Part shown: one piece after another, positions 1 through 13,952 of the stretch
How positions within the stretch are numbered: the first letter of the stretch is position 1
Layout: each line of letters starts with the position of its first letter
Translations under genes and position numbers: made by a program
Source of the DNA: Amyelois transitella
Lineage: Eukaryota; Arthropoda; Insecta; Lepidoptera; Pyralidae
NCBI RefSeq assembly: GCF_032362555.1
Contig: NC_083507.1
Location: forward strand, 5,025,001-5,089,000
Length of the DNA stretch: 64,000 bases
Reading direction: 5' to 3'
The notes under the pieces: model-generated
Seen by the model: the letters and a program-made list of their open reading frames with translations, nothing else
The model's database searches: none
Told to the model about the DNA's origin: nothing

Positions 1-58
1 AAATTGGGACATTGAATATGGCTCAAACAATGCATCAATTTTTTTATTATCTATGCAG

Positions 59-3000
59 GAACGTTGGCTGAATTGCTTCTATCGTTTTCTATACTGTCCA
101 ATGGAAGAACTATATTGAGCACGCAAGCAGCTAGTGATGGAGCTTTGACGAGCCTTCATGGTATAAGGTGGGTGTTATTTCATCATGTCACAAGTATAAT
201 TCTTTTGACTGTACCTACTTACGCTAACCGAATATCAGAAAATCTGTTGGCTTCAAAGATACGGAGTCATATGATATTATGACAAATAATGGTAAATGTG
301 TCGTCACAATTTTTTCATGTTGCATTTCAATTTTTTTAATAACTACTATCTGTTTCATATACCATAATTAATTTCTATATTTATATTTTACCGATTTATT
401 TGTTAGTTTGCTTGTTGACCTTCGTAACCAAAGGACACTGTAATGTTTTCTTTAAACTTTTTTTACAGGTTTTTGTCTGTTACCTGGGTAATCATGGTCC
501 ATACATACCTGACTGTGTTCTACATAGCGGACAACAAGACAATGAGAATCGTGACAGAACGGAACCTGATGTACCAGTCGGTCGGCAATGCCTCGTACTG
601 TGTCGATTCATTCTTCTTTATCAGGTTTGTGCCTGATGTGTGATCATCACATCACAAATAATTGTGTGTTAAAATATTGACTAAAAAGATATGCGCCTAT
701 GGTTATTTACACTTAGTACTATTCAGTGAATTATTAAACCTATCGGATATTATTCCGATTTCTATGGACTAACAAAATTTACCCTTGGGATTTTTTTTCT
801 AGTATCCTAATAAATCTTACATATTTAATTCAACAAAATTAAATGTATTTTTTTTTCTTTCAGTGGACTACTCGTAACAGTGCTCTTCCTTCGAACAGAA
901 GACAAAAAAGCAAAGAAACGGTCTGACAAACAAGAACCAAACAAACACTTGAACGGCTATTCCAATTCAGCGCTCTCAATTTCTGTTATAAGCCAACAGT
1001 CATTCAAAGAAGATTTATTAGATAAACCGAAAACTAAAGTATACACTGCAAGAGAGATAATTAATATGGTTCGATCATTTTTCGTGTTATTCACATATCG
1101 GATTGTGCGATTAACACCAGCATACGCCTTTGTATTATGGCTGACACAGATAATATTCACATATGTCCATAATCAAGCCGTTTTTGAGCCCGCAGTCATC
1201 GATCACCTTACCTGCGAACAGTATTGGTGGAGAAATCTTCTGTATATCAACAATTTTTACCCGCAAAAAGAAATTTGCATGGTTTGGTCTTGGTACATGG
1301 CCAACGATACTCAGTTTTACGTCGTTGGTATAATCATTCTTCTTTTATCAGTAAAGTAAGTACAGAAGAACATTGTTTAAGTTGATTTGAACTTTTAAAG
1401 TGTAACATGAACTATCTACGTAATTTTAGAACTTTTTAAATGTGAAAGTCACTATGTTTATATTTAATTATAAGCTTGAATAATTTAGAATCATGAGCAC
1501 TATCAATACAATGAATTCAATGTTAACTCTGTCTAGGCACAGCAAAAAAAACACTTATCGGCTTTTACCAAAATTGGACATACCAATAGTAATGATGATG
1601 TTAACATCCGCTAGGGAAAAAAAAGAATTCCAACGAGAGCAACGCTCCAGTCAAACAAGAACTTGAAAATGTAATTCCCATTTTAATTTTGACCTTAAAA
1701 TGATTGGGATATAATCTTTAGTTTAATTTCAGGTACCCAAAATTCGCTGGAGTTACTCTCGGCTTAGTCCTAGTCAGCTCCTGGGCTACTACTATTTATA
1801 TTTCGGTATGGCATCAATACAAAGCTCGCATTCAAGAGCCCTTCGAAATGTTCGACGCTTTGTATGATAAGCCATGGTCCAGGATTGGTCCATATTTAGT
1901 GGGTGAGTCTGCTTTAAAATATTTTCATTAAATAAAGAAAAATTAATTTCTTTCACAAACATAAGAAACTCAATAAAAAAATAATTAACATAAGGGCTGA
2001 GTAGCATGAAAAAACTCAAGATATCATCAAATAGTTACTTTGCCACCAAAAACTCTCCACAAAACTGTGTAAAAAGTTCCACAAAACTGCCGGGTTTAAG
2101 CAAGGAGTACTTATCGGATATCCTTTTGGTGGGTCAGTAAGCCTGCCATAAAAGCGATTGCAAAAGCAAATGGCGGCCTAACAGCGTGATAACTTGATTA
2201 CTGCTACTAGTAGCAGATAACCAAGAAAGATAAAAACTTGACGCCCTCCAAATCTTTCAGCTATATTCATTTTATACGATGGGTTCAATGAAAAAAAGGA
2301 CTAGAACTACTTTACTTCCCATGCGATAACTTGAAATATGTGTTGAAATTACCATTCTTCTGGCGTACGTTTCGGTTACGTGGTTCTTTTCAGATGGATT
2401 GGACAAGTCAGGTCATTACACAAAGCGAGGTAAAGTCAAGTAAGCCTGAAAAGGTTGAAGGTCAGACGGGCCAGTACAACCTTTTCAGGGTACCTTGACC
2501 TATATTGGATCATAGTTACAGATGTGGCTGAAAGTGCAGGTTTCTTCACGCTGTTCTCCATCCGAAGATATGATAAACCTTACGAAAGTGTAACGAAATT
2601 ACTGATTCAGAATTATCATTTAAAGGTATGATGGTGGGCTGGTACCTACACAAAACGAAGTGCCAAGTGAAGATCCCATACTGGCTGGTGGCGGTGGGCT
2701 GGATCTCCTCTCTGGCCATCATCGGGAGTCTGATCTTCGGCATGGTGGACGGATACTTTGAAGTCTGGCCGACCGCTTTGTACGTCAGTGTTGGCCATAC
2801 AGGTAAGAGCGTACTATATTATTTTTTTTAATTTACGCATATAATATGTAAAAATAGTCATAAACAAGTAAATTATTGATAAATATTACCGATTATAATG
2901 CAAAAGAAGAAAATTAGGTAACTTACATCTGTAAAAAGATGTTTACCACTGAAGTCAAAGGACAGACAAAAACACAAAAAAAAATCCATAGGAACAAGCC

Positions 3001-6000
3001 TTGGCCTAAAGTTAATATAAAGCTCATAATAACTGTCCGAAATAATAAAAAAAAACCAAACTCATCTTCATCTTTTGTATGGACCATGATTGGCCAGGAC
3101 AGCTGGTCTACAATGGTCTCCGTAAATATTTTCTTTACAAAAACATCATTCGCTTCGGTGGTATTGTAAGGCCGGCAAAATAAAATGAATATAACGTTCC
3201 GACAACGTCAAATGAGTCTGGAGCCATTCTGCTGTAAAGCAGCACCTTTGTACCTTTGAGGTGTAAAAAGCGGAAATGCGTCTTTGTCTCTAGTATGTAC
3301 GATATTGATTAAACTTTAACGTGACAAGTGTAGGAAGGAACTTTACCATGCACAAGTGAATTGAGACAATAATACCTACTTCCTGAAAATTTTTATTTCA
3401 GTACTTTACTTAGTTATACTAAGAAAAAATATAAAAACTTACTTAATTTTTTTTTTATTAATAACAATTTCCCAAAGAAACTACATTTTCCCACTTGGTC
3501 TTTACAATTGATTTATTTTCTTTAAAAAATATTGAACATTTTATTTAGTGTTACGAATTTATAAAAGAACGTTACGCATAAACAAAATTAATTGTAAATC
3601 TGAAATGCAGAAAAATTCAGTGTCCTTTGAATAATATTCTTTATTTTTATATCATTCCTACCGAATATAAAATGAATTACATTAACAATAGTTCGAGTTT
3701 CAAAAAGGAAATAAATTATGAAGGAAGTTGGTCGATGGCTCTCCTTTTGGAGATAGGAAACGATAATAAGGATCGTTTTCAATGGATCGCCAGTAAAGTT
3801 TCCCGTTTCCTTCCTCGCACTTGGCAATAAAATCTGAAGCCAACTACCTACATATCTATTTTATATTAAATCAATTCATATAAAACTTTTCTGTATAGAG
3901 GTCATTGCATTTGATATTGTACACTCTTTACAGAAAATAAACCCATTAGTTTTGTGGAACTAAATCTATTATGGTATTATCTTAAAGTTTGTTAGGTCAT
4001 TTGTTATTGCTTACACCTGTAGCTAAAGCCTTTATTTATGAAGAAAACGAATATAGGCTATTATATATGCTATCTTTTTCTTCATCCAAATTATTTTCGT
4101 CACAGTTTAGTTATAGCATATTTTGTGTAAATTGATATCACATTGTAGTAATATTTACTTACTGTATAATAATACTGTAATAAACAATACTGAAATGGAA
4201 TACAACAATAACAGCAACTTTGGAATATAACTTTTTCCAGTACTATTGTACTCAACAGTATTCTTTAGTTACTTATATATGTAAAATTTATTAGCAAGGC
4301 TAAAATTCGGAATAATGTTTCTAAAAACCTTGCGGGTAATTTGACGCGATTTTTTTATTATTACTAGTTTGGCCTTCATGCTATTTTTAACACTAAGGCT
4401 ATTTTTATCACAAACTTAGAAAATTAAGGACGTATATTTCCTTATTATTCCTTGATCTTCATTGTCATTTTATAACTAAGACTTACTCATTCAAGGGTTA
4501 TTTTTAAATCCAAAGTCATCTAAGAGGACGAGGCCGAACACTCGATGTAATAATTCCATTAAAATGCAAATATATGAGGCAAACTAAAAAAAGATAACGG
4601 CGATTACGCGCCATAATCATTTTATATTATTCTTCCCTGTTGTGTTTATTTTTTATTTCAAATTCCACCAAAGCAGATCGTACTGATCTATCTACTTCCC
4701 TTTTAGGTACAATAAAGAAATAATAATATAATACAAGCCTCATAAATTAACATCTTTATTTCAAAGTTTCATTTTAATTCAATCAATATACAGTATGAAA
4801 TGAATAAACAAGTGGTTAGTCAAATTCAGATTTGCTTGAAATTTGGGAAATACAATAATTACTAAAAAGCAAAAGCTAATTTTAGCATATTTACATAACG
4901 AACATATTTAACGAGTTAGATGCGTATCCTTATTGCATACTCTATAGAGGGGAGGAGCTGACGTAGGTTTTTCTGTATAATGTAACAGTGAAATTGCGGG
5001 GCTGAACGTCCTTGAACGGGCTTCCAACACCGCAAAGCAATCTACCCCGTCCTACACCTACCCCAGCTACCTCATCCGATTTACTTTCCCAATTTTATTT
5101 CCCCGCTGACATTCATTAATCAAATGAAATTCGGCACATCATCCTGATTACATTGAGTTTTTTTAATAAAACTTTAAAAAGTAAAATTTCAACATTTCAT
5201 TATGAACACACTCGACAAAATATTTTATGAAACAAAGAATATATAAATATAAAAAGTACATCCAGCATTTTTTACCATTATTCTCTAAATAAAAACAGTC
5301 ATTCGACACATCCTTTCTTTATCGTAAAAGGCGATTAAAATAACATTAACTCATAAGAATAATAGCCTTATTTTATTCCGATTAAATGTTATAGTTATAT
5401 GCGTAAATCAAAAATAGTATTCGCCATCCCATTGGAAGATTTTTTTGGGTGCCAAGTTTTAAAGCAGAAACCTAAAATTTCCATCGGGATACACAATGAT
5501 TGATGAGAGAGGAATGAATTCCGATTTAAAAAAAAAATGTATGGAATCAGCAGGTTACATAAAGTGATCAATCGATCTGAACAAGATCAAAGGCCTGTTC
5601 CTAGACGTACAAGAATTTAATTATGTGTTACTTTTTCCAGCTTGGGGCGTGGCTTTGGCATGGGTGTCCATCGCGTGCTGCTGCGGCTACGGCGGCCTCA
5701 TCAACTCCTTCCTGTCGTACCGCGGGCTGCTGCCTCTGAGCCGCCTGACGTACTGCGCCTACCTCATACATCCCACCATAATGGTCTATACATCCTTCCA
5801 CCTCGATGGGCCGTTCCATTTGCAGAACTCCATAGTTGTAAGTGTTTGGTTCTAAAATGTATAAAGTATTGAATTTCGCTTTTAAGTCTAAGTAAAATAT
5901 AACTTGAAATACCATCTCCGTCCGTTGTACGCTTCAGCAGATATTTTGAACCATAATTTTAAATCAGCCGTAATTGTGAAATTTTATAATTGCCATTTAA

Positions 6001-9000
6001 AAAGCTGTTGGAAATGAAAAATGAGAATAAAAACTTCAAAAAAATTCTAATATTCAAGTTTATAAAGTGTTATCAATATTTTATTAATGTAATCAAGAAG
6101 GGGAGGCAGTTCGCTCGGTGAGCATATCAAAGTAATTTATGGATACAAAAAATTAAACAAGGTTTTGCTCCCAAATTCTTATAAAAATATGAAATCTCAA
6201 AAACAAAAGATTTTTCCTTACACCATTTAGGTTTATTTGATTATTACGTTTTCACTAAATAATCATAAAAGCATACATAATTGTTAAATACCTACATCCG
6301 TCGCCGATGATGTCTTAGGATCACATTCCTAAACTGATTGCTCTTACCTTTTTGATATATTAATTTTATATTCCTAGTTGATACTATCAACCTGCTTATA
6401 GTACTTGGACTCACGCGGGCCGATCAGTACCTATTATACGAGTTGCCATTAATATTTAATAGCCGCTTAAATATTCAGAGGCTTTTAGTACCGCCTCTTA
6501 CAATGGGAAACTAAATATATGTATATGCATAAGTCGACTTACTGCGTACTCATGTATTAAGGTCCTGTATATAGTAAATACTAGCTTTTACCCAGAACTT
6601 CACCCACGCGAATTTAGCACCATCTACAAAAGGTTTTTCGAAAATGTCACGGGAACTTTAGTTTTTACCGGTATAAAAAATACCCTATTCTTATGCAGAT
6701 TTTTTATTATATATACGGAAAATTTTAAGAAGATTAATTCAGTAAATAACGCGTGAAGAGATAACAAAGAAATAAACTTTCTTTCGCATTTATAAGTTGG
6801 GGATTAGAATGGTACGAGTTCCGTGTTTTTTTTTGTATGTGTCTATCGGATCAAAGCGAGCTGTTGATTCTATGCATATTATCTTTTTTTTTGTTATTTG
6901 CTTTGCTAAAATATATAAAACAAAAAATATTTATTTGATCCAGTAGTACATACTGAAATACTAGGCCAGGCCTAGCCAGGATTTTATATAAACGTTGAAG
7001 GTATATCTACCACATAAGTTACACAAGTTACATCCTCTTTATTGCCAACATACTACATCCTGCAATATCAAGGAGATAATAAATGTCAACTGGCCCCGCC
7101 CTTGCCCTCGTACTCGTATTAATTCTTTAACACATGGCGCGTCCCAAGCCCTGGCTCAAGAACTAACTAAATATACTAAGTTAGTTCCTGAGTCATAGAT
7201 GGCCCCTGTGGTGAAGCGGTAGTACCTACGCTTGTCTGTGACACCGGAGGTTCAAACCCCGGCTAGAACATGACGAGAAACGAACTTTCTCTGATTGGCC
7301 TGGGTCTTGGATGTTTATCTATATAAGTATTTATTATAAAATTATATTATATTATAGTATTGTTGAGTTAGTATCTCGTTACACAAGTTTCGAACTTACT
7401 ACGAGGCTAACTCAATCTGTGTAATTTGTCCCGTATATATTTATTTTAAAAAAAAGAGAATTGCGACGCGCCCCGGGTTACCAGATCCAGACAATCGCTC
7501 ACCTGGCGACGTTTCATCTTCGATATTATTTAAGGGTAATGGTTATAAAAGCGCATCCCGGGGTCCTCTACAGTAAGGTACCCGAGATTTACGCCAGGAG
7601 AAATAAGACATTATTTCGTAGGTTGTATTATATAAAAAAATAAAGTTTTTATATAATCTTTTTAAACGTTTTAATTCCTACAAATTTAGTTTGTCAGGCA
7701 ATGTACAATAACAAATTGAAATTCTAAATGAGGGTTTTCTAAGGAAGGTTTAAATCTAAAATTTATAATTAATGCTACCCGTGCTAAGCATGGTCAGTTT
7801 GCTAGTACAAACATATAGCATGCCAATATTTATCGACAACTTTAATTTGTATTTATATACGAAATACCTACCATAAATATACATAACATTAAACAGAGTG
7901 CTTATACATCTTAGGCAGTCTTGTTGAGTAATTTTGGTAGGCTGGGTAGCCTACTGTACAAAACAAAAGTAGTACAGAAATGTCGTTCGACATTGTAACA
8001 ACTATCTGAAAAAATCATTCTGAATAAATCGTAGCAATATCACTGAGAATCAAGTGTTACAGAACTAAGTGTCCCAGCTTAGTCACCCAATATGAGTATT
8101 AGCTTCAAATTATAAAATACATCACAGTTAGATCGTTATGTCTAGGCGGATTCTATTCTGCGGCAGAATTTATCAAAAACAATTACTTAATAATGATATC
8201 GTAAAAGGAGACTAAGAGAAAGACTAATAAACTTAGAAATTTTATTGTAGGCGATGAGCTAGCAACCTGTCACTATTTGAATCTTAAGCCAAACAGCTGA
8301 AAGTAGCCTCTCAGACTTTTCAAGATTTAAAAATTTTGCATCCATACTTTCCATATTTTTGTGTACAGTTATTATTACTGCCATAAATCTGCCGTCGTGG
8401 GTGACGACTACAGGAACGACTCGAAAAGCCGACGCAAATGAAAACATGCAAATTAGAGGCCAGCATTGTTTCTTTGAGACCGTGACTTATCCGGCTAACA
8501 CCTCTAAACAATTTACAAATTCTTCATTGTTCAAGTTCATATTTCTCAAGACATTTAGGTTATTCGTCTCTTTGATCTAAACCTTAAAGTTTGTGTTGAA
8601 AAATTTAAATAACACATCCATATGTGACCACTATATACTATATAATAATAATACGCATTTAAATTAATATTAATGCTAACGACTTTAACATTAAGGACTA
8701 ATATTGTATACGAAACACATTCAGCCTAATTAGTGAGGTACTATATTTAAATTATTTCTAGCTACGAGTAGCTTACTGAAAGCTTCTGTTCTAACTAATA
8801 CGAGGCTCATTTCACGTTTTCTATTAATATAAGTGTAAAATATTCCGTAATGTATATGGTACTTCCGCAGTTCAACATGGCGGTTGGAGATTAGATTATG
8901 CTTGGTGTGACTTATGGCTGAGGAGTAGTGTATGCGACGATTAATGACGTAGTCTATGCCAACTTGGTGTGGTTGGGCGGAGATAAGCGGTTTGTTAGGC

Positions 9001-10169
9001 CTCATTTAGCGCAGACAAATAGTATCTACTAAGTTCATGGATATATGCAGCCGGTAACACAATAGATAGAAGCATTTGTGAGAATAGCGGACATTAACTC
9101 TGAGACGAATTATTTATTTTGTTATTTTTATTTCATAAATATGCAATCACTAATTACCTACTCCTGTAGAGTAGTAGCATCACATTAAAAATCCTGAAAT
9201 AAAAATATATCATATACATTTTAAATCCTGCAACGAATTGCTATGACGTACGCTTTAGATTAATGTGATCATTGCTTGTAGTAAAAATCTTAGCTATGAA
9301 AATATATGCAGGCGGCAGATTAACAAAACAGATTCTTGTGTCATTTGTGAGAGTAATGGCATTAACTTTCACACAAATTTATTTCTTTTTGTTCTTGAAT
9401 TTTCAGAATCGTAGCATTCTTTAAATCCTGCTACGTATTGCTACGACTTTTCGTAGCTCTGTAAACTCATGTGATCATTGCTCGTGGTAACAATATAAAC
9501 TATGAAAAAAAGGAAACATTCATATTTTTTGGTTGAAAATATAATCTTTATCAAATATTCGAACTGATACAATAATCTGATTAGAGGAACTACCATATTT
9601 AAGTGTTATACGCAATACGTATTGTAGATGGAGCTATAAAGGCGCGAGATGAGTATTATGTAGATCCCGGGTATCGGTGAATGGGCATTCACCGCGTCAA
9701 TATCAGCTGCTCCGCGCCGCACCAAACACTGTGGGGTTCTAATATTGCCTTCACCACTATATTGATACTTTCGACGTAAACAATCCTTAAGGTTTTTATT
9801 TTATGAAACTATGAAATAGCCTAATAAAAATACTAACATACAAATAAAATCACAGAGTAACGATTTATTTTAAATCAAAATTGAAATTTAGTACACGGGA
9901 AGAATATAACCTGGAAAAACGTAATAAATACCTTTTATCCCGAAATTTCCACGGGAACAAAACCCCGGATCGCGGTTAGTATATATAAATAAACCAATAT
10001 ATTACCTATAATATTAAATAACATCTGTTATATTTTCCAGTTGATCGTGTATGCGGGCTACGCTGTGATGGCCTTCTTAGCTTCTTTCGCTGTGTCGATA
10101 GCCTTCGAGGCGCCGGCCGTGCGGATCCTGAAGATCATGAGCGGAGGCCTCAGAAGACCTAAGAAATAA
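59..10169 (+). CDS. NRF-6-like acyltransferase-3 membrane protein, 3' part (7 exons)
   Basis: Exons 59-167, 469-624, 864-1355, 1733-1902, 2626-2802, 5641-5837 and 10041-10169; every junction has GT/AG sites and phases agree, giving 475 codons ending in TAA. The gene enters from the left, so the signal peptide and NRF domain are missing. Family knowledge: nose-resistant-to-fluoxetine proteins are multipass membrane proteins with an acyltransferase-3 domain, implicated in lipid or drug transport in gut-type epithelia; the enzymatic substrate is unknown. Seen here: the domain opening LHGIRFLSVTWVIMVHTY with the conserved His, YRIVRLTPAYAF, YMANDTQFYVVG, the RIGPYLVGMMVGW block, and LSRLTYCAYLIHPTIM. 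About eight or more hydrophobic segments are visible. A 20-residue-scale basic loop (KKAKKR) lies between early membrane segments. The last two introns are 2.8 and 4.2 kb and filled with repeats. No frameshift or stop is seen, so it is probably functional. Confidence 0.93.
2530..2560 (+). repeat. Short shared repeat core (see 44458-44665)
   Basis: The segment around 2536 (GTGCAGGTTTCTTCACG) followed by TGTTCTCC recurs with two or three changes at about 44615-44640. It lies in intron 4 of the NRF-6-like gene and is probably a fragment of the same dispersed family. Only the core is shared. Confidence 0.4.
2803..5640 (+). other. Intron 5 of the NRF-6-like gene
   Basis: AT-rich intron of 2.8 kb, donor GTAAGAG, acceptor TTTTTCCAG. 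No exon, RNA gene or clear complete repeat is visible. Open frames such as 3588-3827 lack coding character. Confidence 0.6.
6580..6690 (+). repeat. Degraded LINE/SINE 3'-end repeat of the 'GCTTTTACCC...CACCCACGCG' type
   Basis: A diverged copy of the repeat that is best preserved at 53458-53660: 'actagctttta ccc agaacttcacccacgcg' and, further on, 'aaaaatacccta'. Such elements are very common in lepidopteran introns. Assignment rests on a short match. Confidence 0.4.
7201..7450 (+). repeat. tRNA-derived SINE copy
   Basis: Starts with a tRNA-like head: a box-A-like TGGTGAAGCGGTAG and a decayed box B (GGTTCAAACCCC), followed by the family body 'aacatgacgagaaacgaactttctctgattggcctgggtctt' and an AT-rich 3' part. 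The body recurs at 18632-18835 and 29462-29660. It lies in the last intron of the NRF-6-like gene. The head does not fold as a proper tRNA, and the shared body makes it a SINE, not a tRNA gene. Confidence 0.75.
8195..8330 (+). repeat. ATGT-tailed SINE-like repeat, internal fragment
   Basis: Diverged piece of the family defined at 53870-54127: 'atcgtaaaaggagactaag', then 'aggcgatgagctagcaacctgtcactatttgaatc', then 'aagccaaacagctgaa' and 'cttttcaaga'. Head and ATGT tail are missing. Confidence 0.7.
9040..9515 (+). repeat. Degenerate tandem duplication, unit about 260 bp
   Basis: Two diverged units in direct orientation in the last NRF-6-like intron. Unit A starts near 9044 (TATATGCAGCCGG) and unit B near 9303 (TATATGCAGGCGG). 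Both then run through 'catttgtgaga', 'cattaact', '(g/c)acgaattatttattttgtt'-like text, 'aaatcctgc(a/t)acg(a/t)attgctacgac' and 'atgtgatcattgct(t/c)gt(a/g)gtaa'. The divergence indicates an old duplication. Confidence 0.65.
9689..9710. repeat. Small hairpin with 9-bp arms
   Basis: CGGTGAATG, a GG loop, then CATTCACCG. It lies in a locally GC-rich part of an AT-rich intron. Function unknown; may be chance. Confidence 0.35.
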
Positions 10170-10643
10170 TTCACTTTCATAGAAATCGGAATTATATAAA
10201 ACTACAGTAAAATATTAGACTAAAGAAATGGTACGTACGTCGCAATTGACCCTTGTGATACCATAAATTTCATCTTGCATCACATTTCTGTAATTAATTT
10301 GACAGCTTTACAAGTGCGCAGTAAATTTCGATATTTCGATATATTAGCAATACATTACGATGACAGATTAAAGTTTGAAGGTATACTTTCGAATACATAC
10401 TACTATAGTTGCCAGTTATAATATCACATTTCTTTTGTGTTTTATTGTTCTAATTTCTATGTTAACCATACACAATGTACCTTTTTACGATAACTATTTT
10501 AAGATAGGTATTTTCTTTGATTTTATTTCTCGTTTCATTTGCAATAAGTAGTATACATTTTAGTAAAGCTCAGTTAAAAATAGAAAATCTTTATTAAGTG
10601 CGATCGCCTTAAAAGAGAAAGAAAGAAAAAATATATATATTAA

Positions 10644-10900
10644 GCCGTGTGGTGCCCGGCACCAATAGAAAAAAGAATAGGACCACTCCATTTCGCTCCC
10701 ATGGATGTCGTAAAAGGCGACTAAGGGCTAGGCTTATAAACTTGGGATTCTTCTTTTAGGCGATGGGCTAGCAACCTGTCACTATTTGAATCTCAATTCT
10801 ATCATTAAGCCAAATAGCTGAACGTGCCCATTCAGTCTTTTCAAGACTGTTGGCTCTGTCTACCCCGCAAGGGATATAGACGTGACCATATGTATGTATA
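10644..10900 (+). repeat. ATGT-tailed SINE-like repeat, near full length
   Basis: Full-length plus-orientation copy: head GCCGTGTGGTGCCCGGCACC, middle 'aataggaccactcca', 'atgtcgtaaaaggcgactaag', 'aggcgatgggctagcaacctgtcac', 'ttttcaagactgttggctctgtctaccccgcaag', and end 'gaccatatgtatgtata'. It lies about 475 bp after the stop of the NRF-6-like gene and could fall in its 3' UTR. Flanks are A/T-rich, so a target duplication cannot be decided. Confidence 0.9.
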
Positions 10901-12164
10901 AGAAAATATATCGACATTAATCTTCAAAAGCTATTGAAATAAGTTTTATAAAACTCACTTAAGTAAGTTTAAATTAACACTGTTAGCAATCGGCCTATGC
11001 CCCTGGAGTTCGTTTCTTTATTGTCTGTTTGTCACTTCTTCCTCAGCCTTTTCCTGTCACCTCATTCATTATTAAAATTATTAATAGGCTTCTAATCTAA
11101 GCGTACAAAGTTTGCTAGTAATGCTACAGTGTATATCAAATTGGAAGTAAATTATCATGCAAATCGCAATTCCTTTCGAAAGCACTATAAAATGTGCTGC
11201 GAATTATCGAAAAGGTTTTACTTTGAATGAATGTGATTTTTCATATCCATTTCCGAATAAAACGACTGTATTTCCATATGAATTATGCCCGGAATTTCCA
11301 TTTTATATTTTATATACATATATAGGTAAACAATTTACTGTAAGAAGATTGAGTCGCCTGTTCAATATATGATATACCTCAGTATACATATTTCCGTTGA
11401 TAAATGGCAATATAAAGTACCTCTATGAGTATGTACAAGTTTGGAATTCATGTATAAACATGGGTCACACGGTCAGGATTCGTAAGTAAAATACTCTCTG
11501 AATTTTTTATCTCACGTTTCCCCGCTTGCTCGTTATTCACCTCCTACAATGAATTTTGGATGTCCTCGTATGTATATCTACGGAAGAACCCGGCCTTGGG
11601 CAATAGTTAATCTATTTTTGTTTCAAGTTTCTAAATCTTATTGTATTGTGACTGACATTGTCTTCAAAAGGATTTTGTATTATTTCTGCGATGATACACG
11701 TAAGGTAACATGTGATCAATAACTGAATTATGAAGTAATAAGCGAAACTGTGGCAAAAATAAACGAGTAATATAGAGAACCGGTATTGTGGCTGCGAAAA
11801 CAAACACGAAAAACAAACAATATGTGCCGGACACAGAAGCTGCGAACAAAGCGGGAGCATGTGTGAAAGCTATGTTAACGCAATAAAAACTTTTACGCGT
11901 ATGATAAACTTATACTTTATATCAACTGTACTCATGTTATGGTTCACATGTTGCTATTTATTTGTTAGTGTTATGTCTGTTCCAACCTTATTTTTTGTAA
12001 TTCATTGTCCAGAAAAAACAACAATTATTTAGGTCGCTGGATTTTTGGTAAAGAGTGAATATTGTGAAAATTGAAAATCCGAAAGGAAGAAGCGGGAAGC
12101 GGGAATGTAAACGCACAACACGTACCTTAATTTCTTGTATGTGATTCGTTGTTTCGTTGTTTCA

Positions 12165-12238
12165 TTCAGTGGAAAGAGGTAGTCTCTGCCTACCCCTCCG
12201 GGAAAGAGGCGTGATTTTATGTATGTATGTATTCATTG
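12165..12238 (+). repeat. ATGT-tailed SINE-like repeat, 3' fragment
   Basis: 'gaggtagtctctgcctacccctccgggaaagaggcgtgattttatgtatgtatgta' matches the end of the family in altered form (tctgtctaccccgcaagggatatagacgtgaccatatgtatg). Diverged. Confidence 0.45.
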
Positions 12239-13716
12239 TCCATTCCGTTTGTTTGTTTAGGTGACTTATTATTTATTCTTAATTTTTAAATTAACGTGCT
12301 CAATAGACACTCGTAACAATATTTGATAAATTACTCGTATTTGTGACCTTAAAGTTACCTATCCCAATACTAACCGCATTTCCATTCTTCCTTATGTTTT
12401 CACTATTAGTTTTACTTTTTTTGTTCATGGAAAAATATCATCCTGATATTGGTTTTCACTCCTGAAGAAATACCCAGGAAAAATTTCGTTCGTTCAATGG
12501 ATCGCACTAAACCAGTTAGATTAATGTTCACGGCCAACAGCACAGGCGGTATTTTTTCAGAGGCTATTGAACTGCAACAGACCCTTACAATTTCTCTTTT
12601 CCTCCAGTAAGAAGCGGAAGGTTCTCAGAAAAATACATTGTGTATACTTTTGCAAATTTCGGACCAGTTTATTTATTTGATTGGGAATATTGTTGGAAAA
12701 AAAATACTATAAGAATGTTTTAATTTTTGTACGATTTATGATTTAAGTAAAATTATAGTCTTTATCAATATAAGCTACATTGTATATAATGTAAGTACAT
12801 AATGATGAGGTTAAATGAAGAGTTTAAGTAACTGTTCTATTTTAAAACAGGGCAAACCGTTAGTTTTAAAAATAAGTCTGCTAGACCCATTTGTTATTCG
12901 ATTTCCGACAGACAATTTTAAGATACGAGCCCATATACTTCTTAAAAATGGCAGCTAAAAGTAAAAAAAAGGATTGTGTTTTGTTATCTACTCCTAAACA
13001 ATTGAGTAGGTAGACAAGTGCCACATTAAATTGAAATGTATTGAACCTAATAGAACTAAATAGGATAGTTATTATAAGTTTGTTATCCATTCTCTAAAAT
13101 TTTAATATTTACATTTGTGATGTTCATTGTGTAAATAATTAGATAGTAGAACTAGAAATGTGACAAGAGTCACTTAATCATGTAAATAGTCGCATTAAAC
13201 AATTTATTTTATTTAACTTGTGTTTCATTTATACTCAAAATATCTGACAGATAAAGATTTTTAAAGTATTTTAGGAATTTAAGGTAATATAAAAGTCATA
13301 CTTATTTGTACCGAGGATCACTGAGGATTTAGAATAACCTTATGAAATACAGACAAGCAACCAACAAGAGCACCTGAGCCTGTAACGACAGGCTACAGTA
13401 AGGCTAAGTAACGACTTAGGTATTATTTCTTAAGAAAAGCGCTAGAATCACTTTCTGAAATGCACCTATTTTTGGGTCCACAATTTCAAATATATAGTTA
13501 TTAAAAGAAAAATTTACGAATTTTGACGTCTGTTTTTGTATAACTACGTTTTATTTAATGATTGCCTAAAGAAGTTAGTGAAAGCACAGTTTACCGTTGG
13601 CAGTAAAACTAAAAGTGCCTGTAAAGAAGAAAATTAATCACATGATCATGCAAATGACCGCCTGTCAGAATTTCAGGTGATGTAATTGTTAAAGAAATCG
13701 ACCGAGCAAAGGTGGA

Positions 13717-13734
13717 GCAACCGATATCGGTTGC
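13717..13734. repeat. 18-bp perfect palindrome
   Basis: GCAACCGATATCGGTTGC, self-complementary without a loop. It could be a binding site for a dimeric protein or chance. Confidence 0.35.
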
Positions 13735-13952
13735 GCGCTTACCCTAAATCAGCAAATAGGGTGAGATTAGATACGTGAGCCTTTGTGTCGACGTGCTTAT
13801 AACCCGAACTACGGCAGCTATCGATTTACTGAGCTCTGCAGGGACCGGCTCATTGCATGTTCGCGTTGTTTTAGTAGGTAAAACGATTTATTTAATCTGA
13901 ATCTAAAAATACATAACCGTTATGGCACCTAGATAGACAATTATTTAGATAG

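Noticed and set aside
7201-7275. tRNA gene
   Set aside because: Box-like motifs are present, but the cloverleaf does not form and the same body recurs in two other copies; it is a SINE head.
7461-7643. 60-residue frame in the NRF-6-like intron as an extra exon
   Set aside because: Including it would break the conserved join between 5837 and 10041, which is in phase and matches the family.
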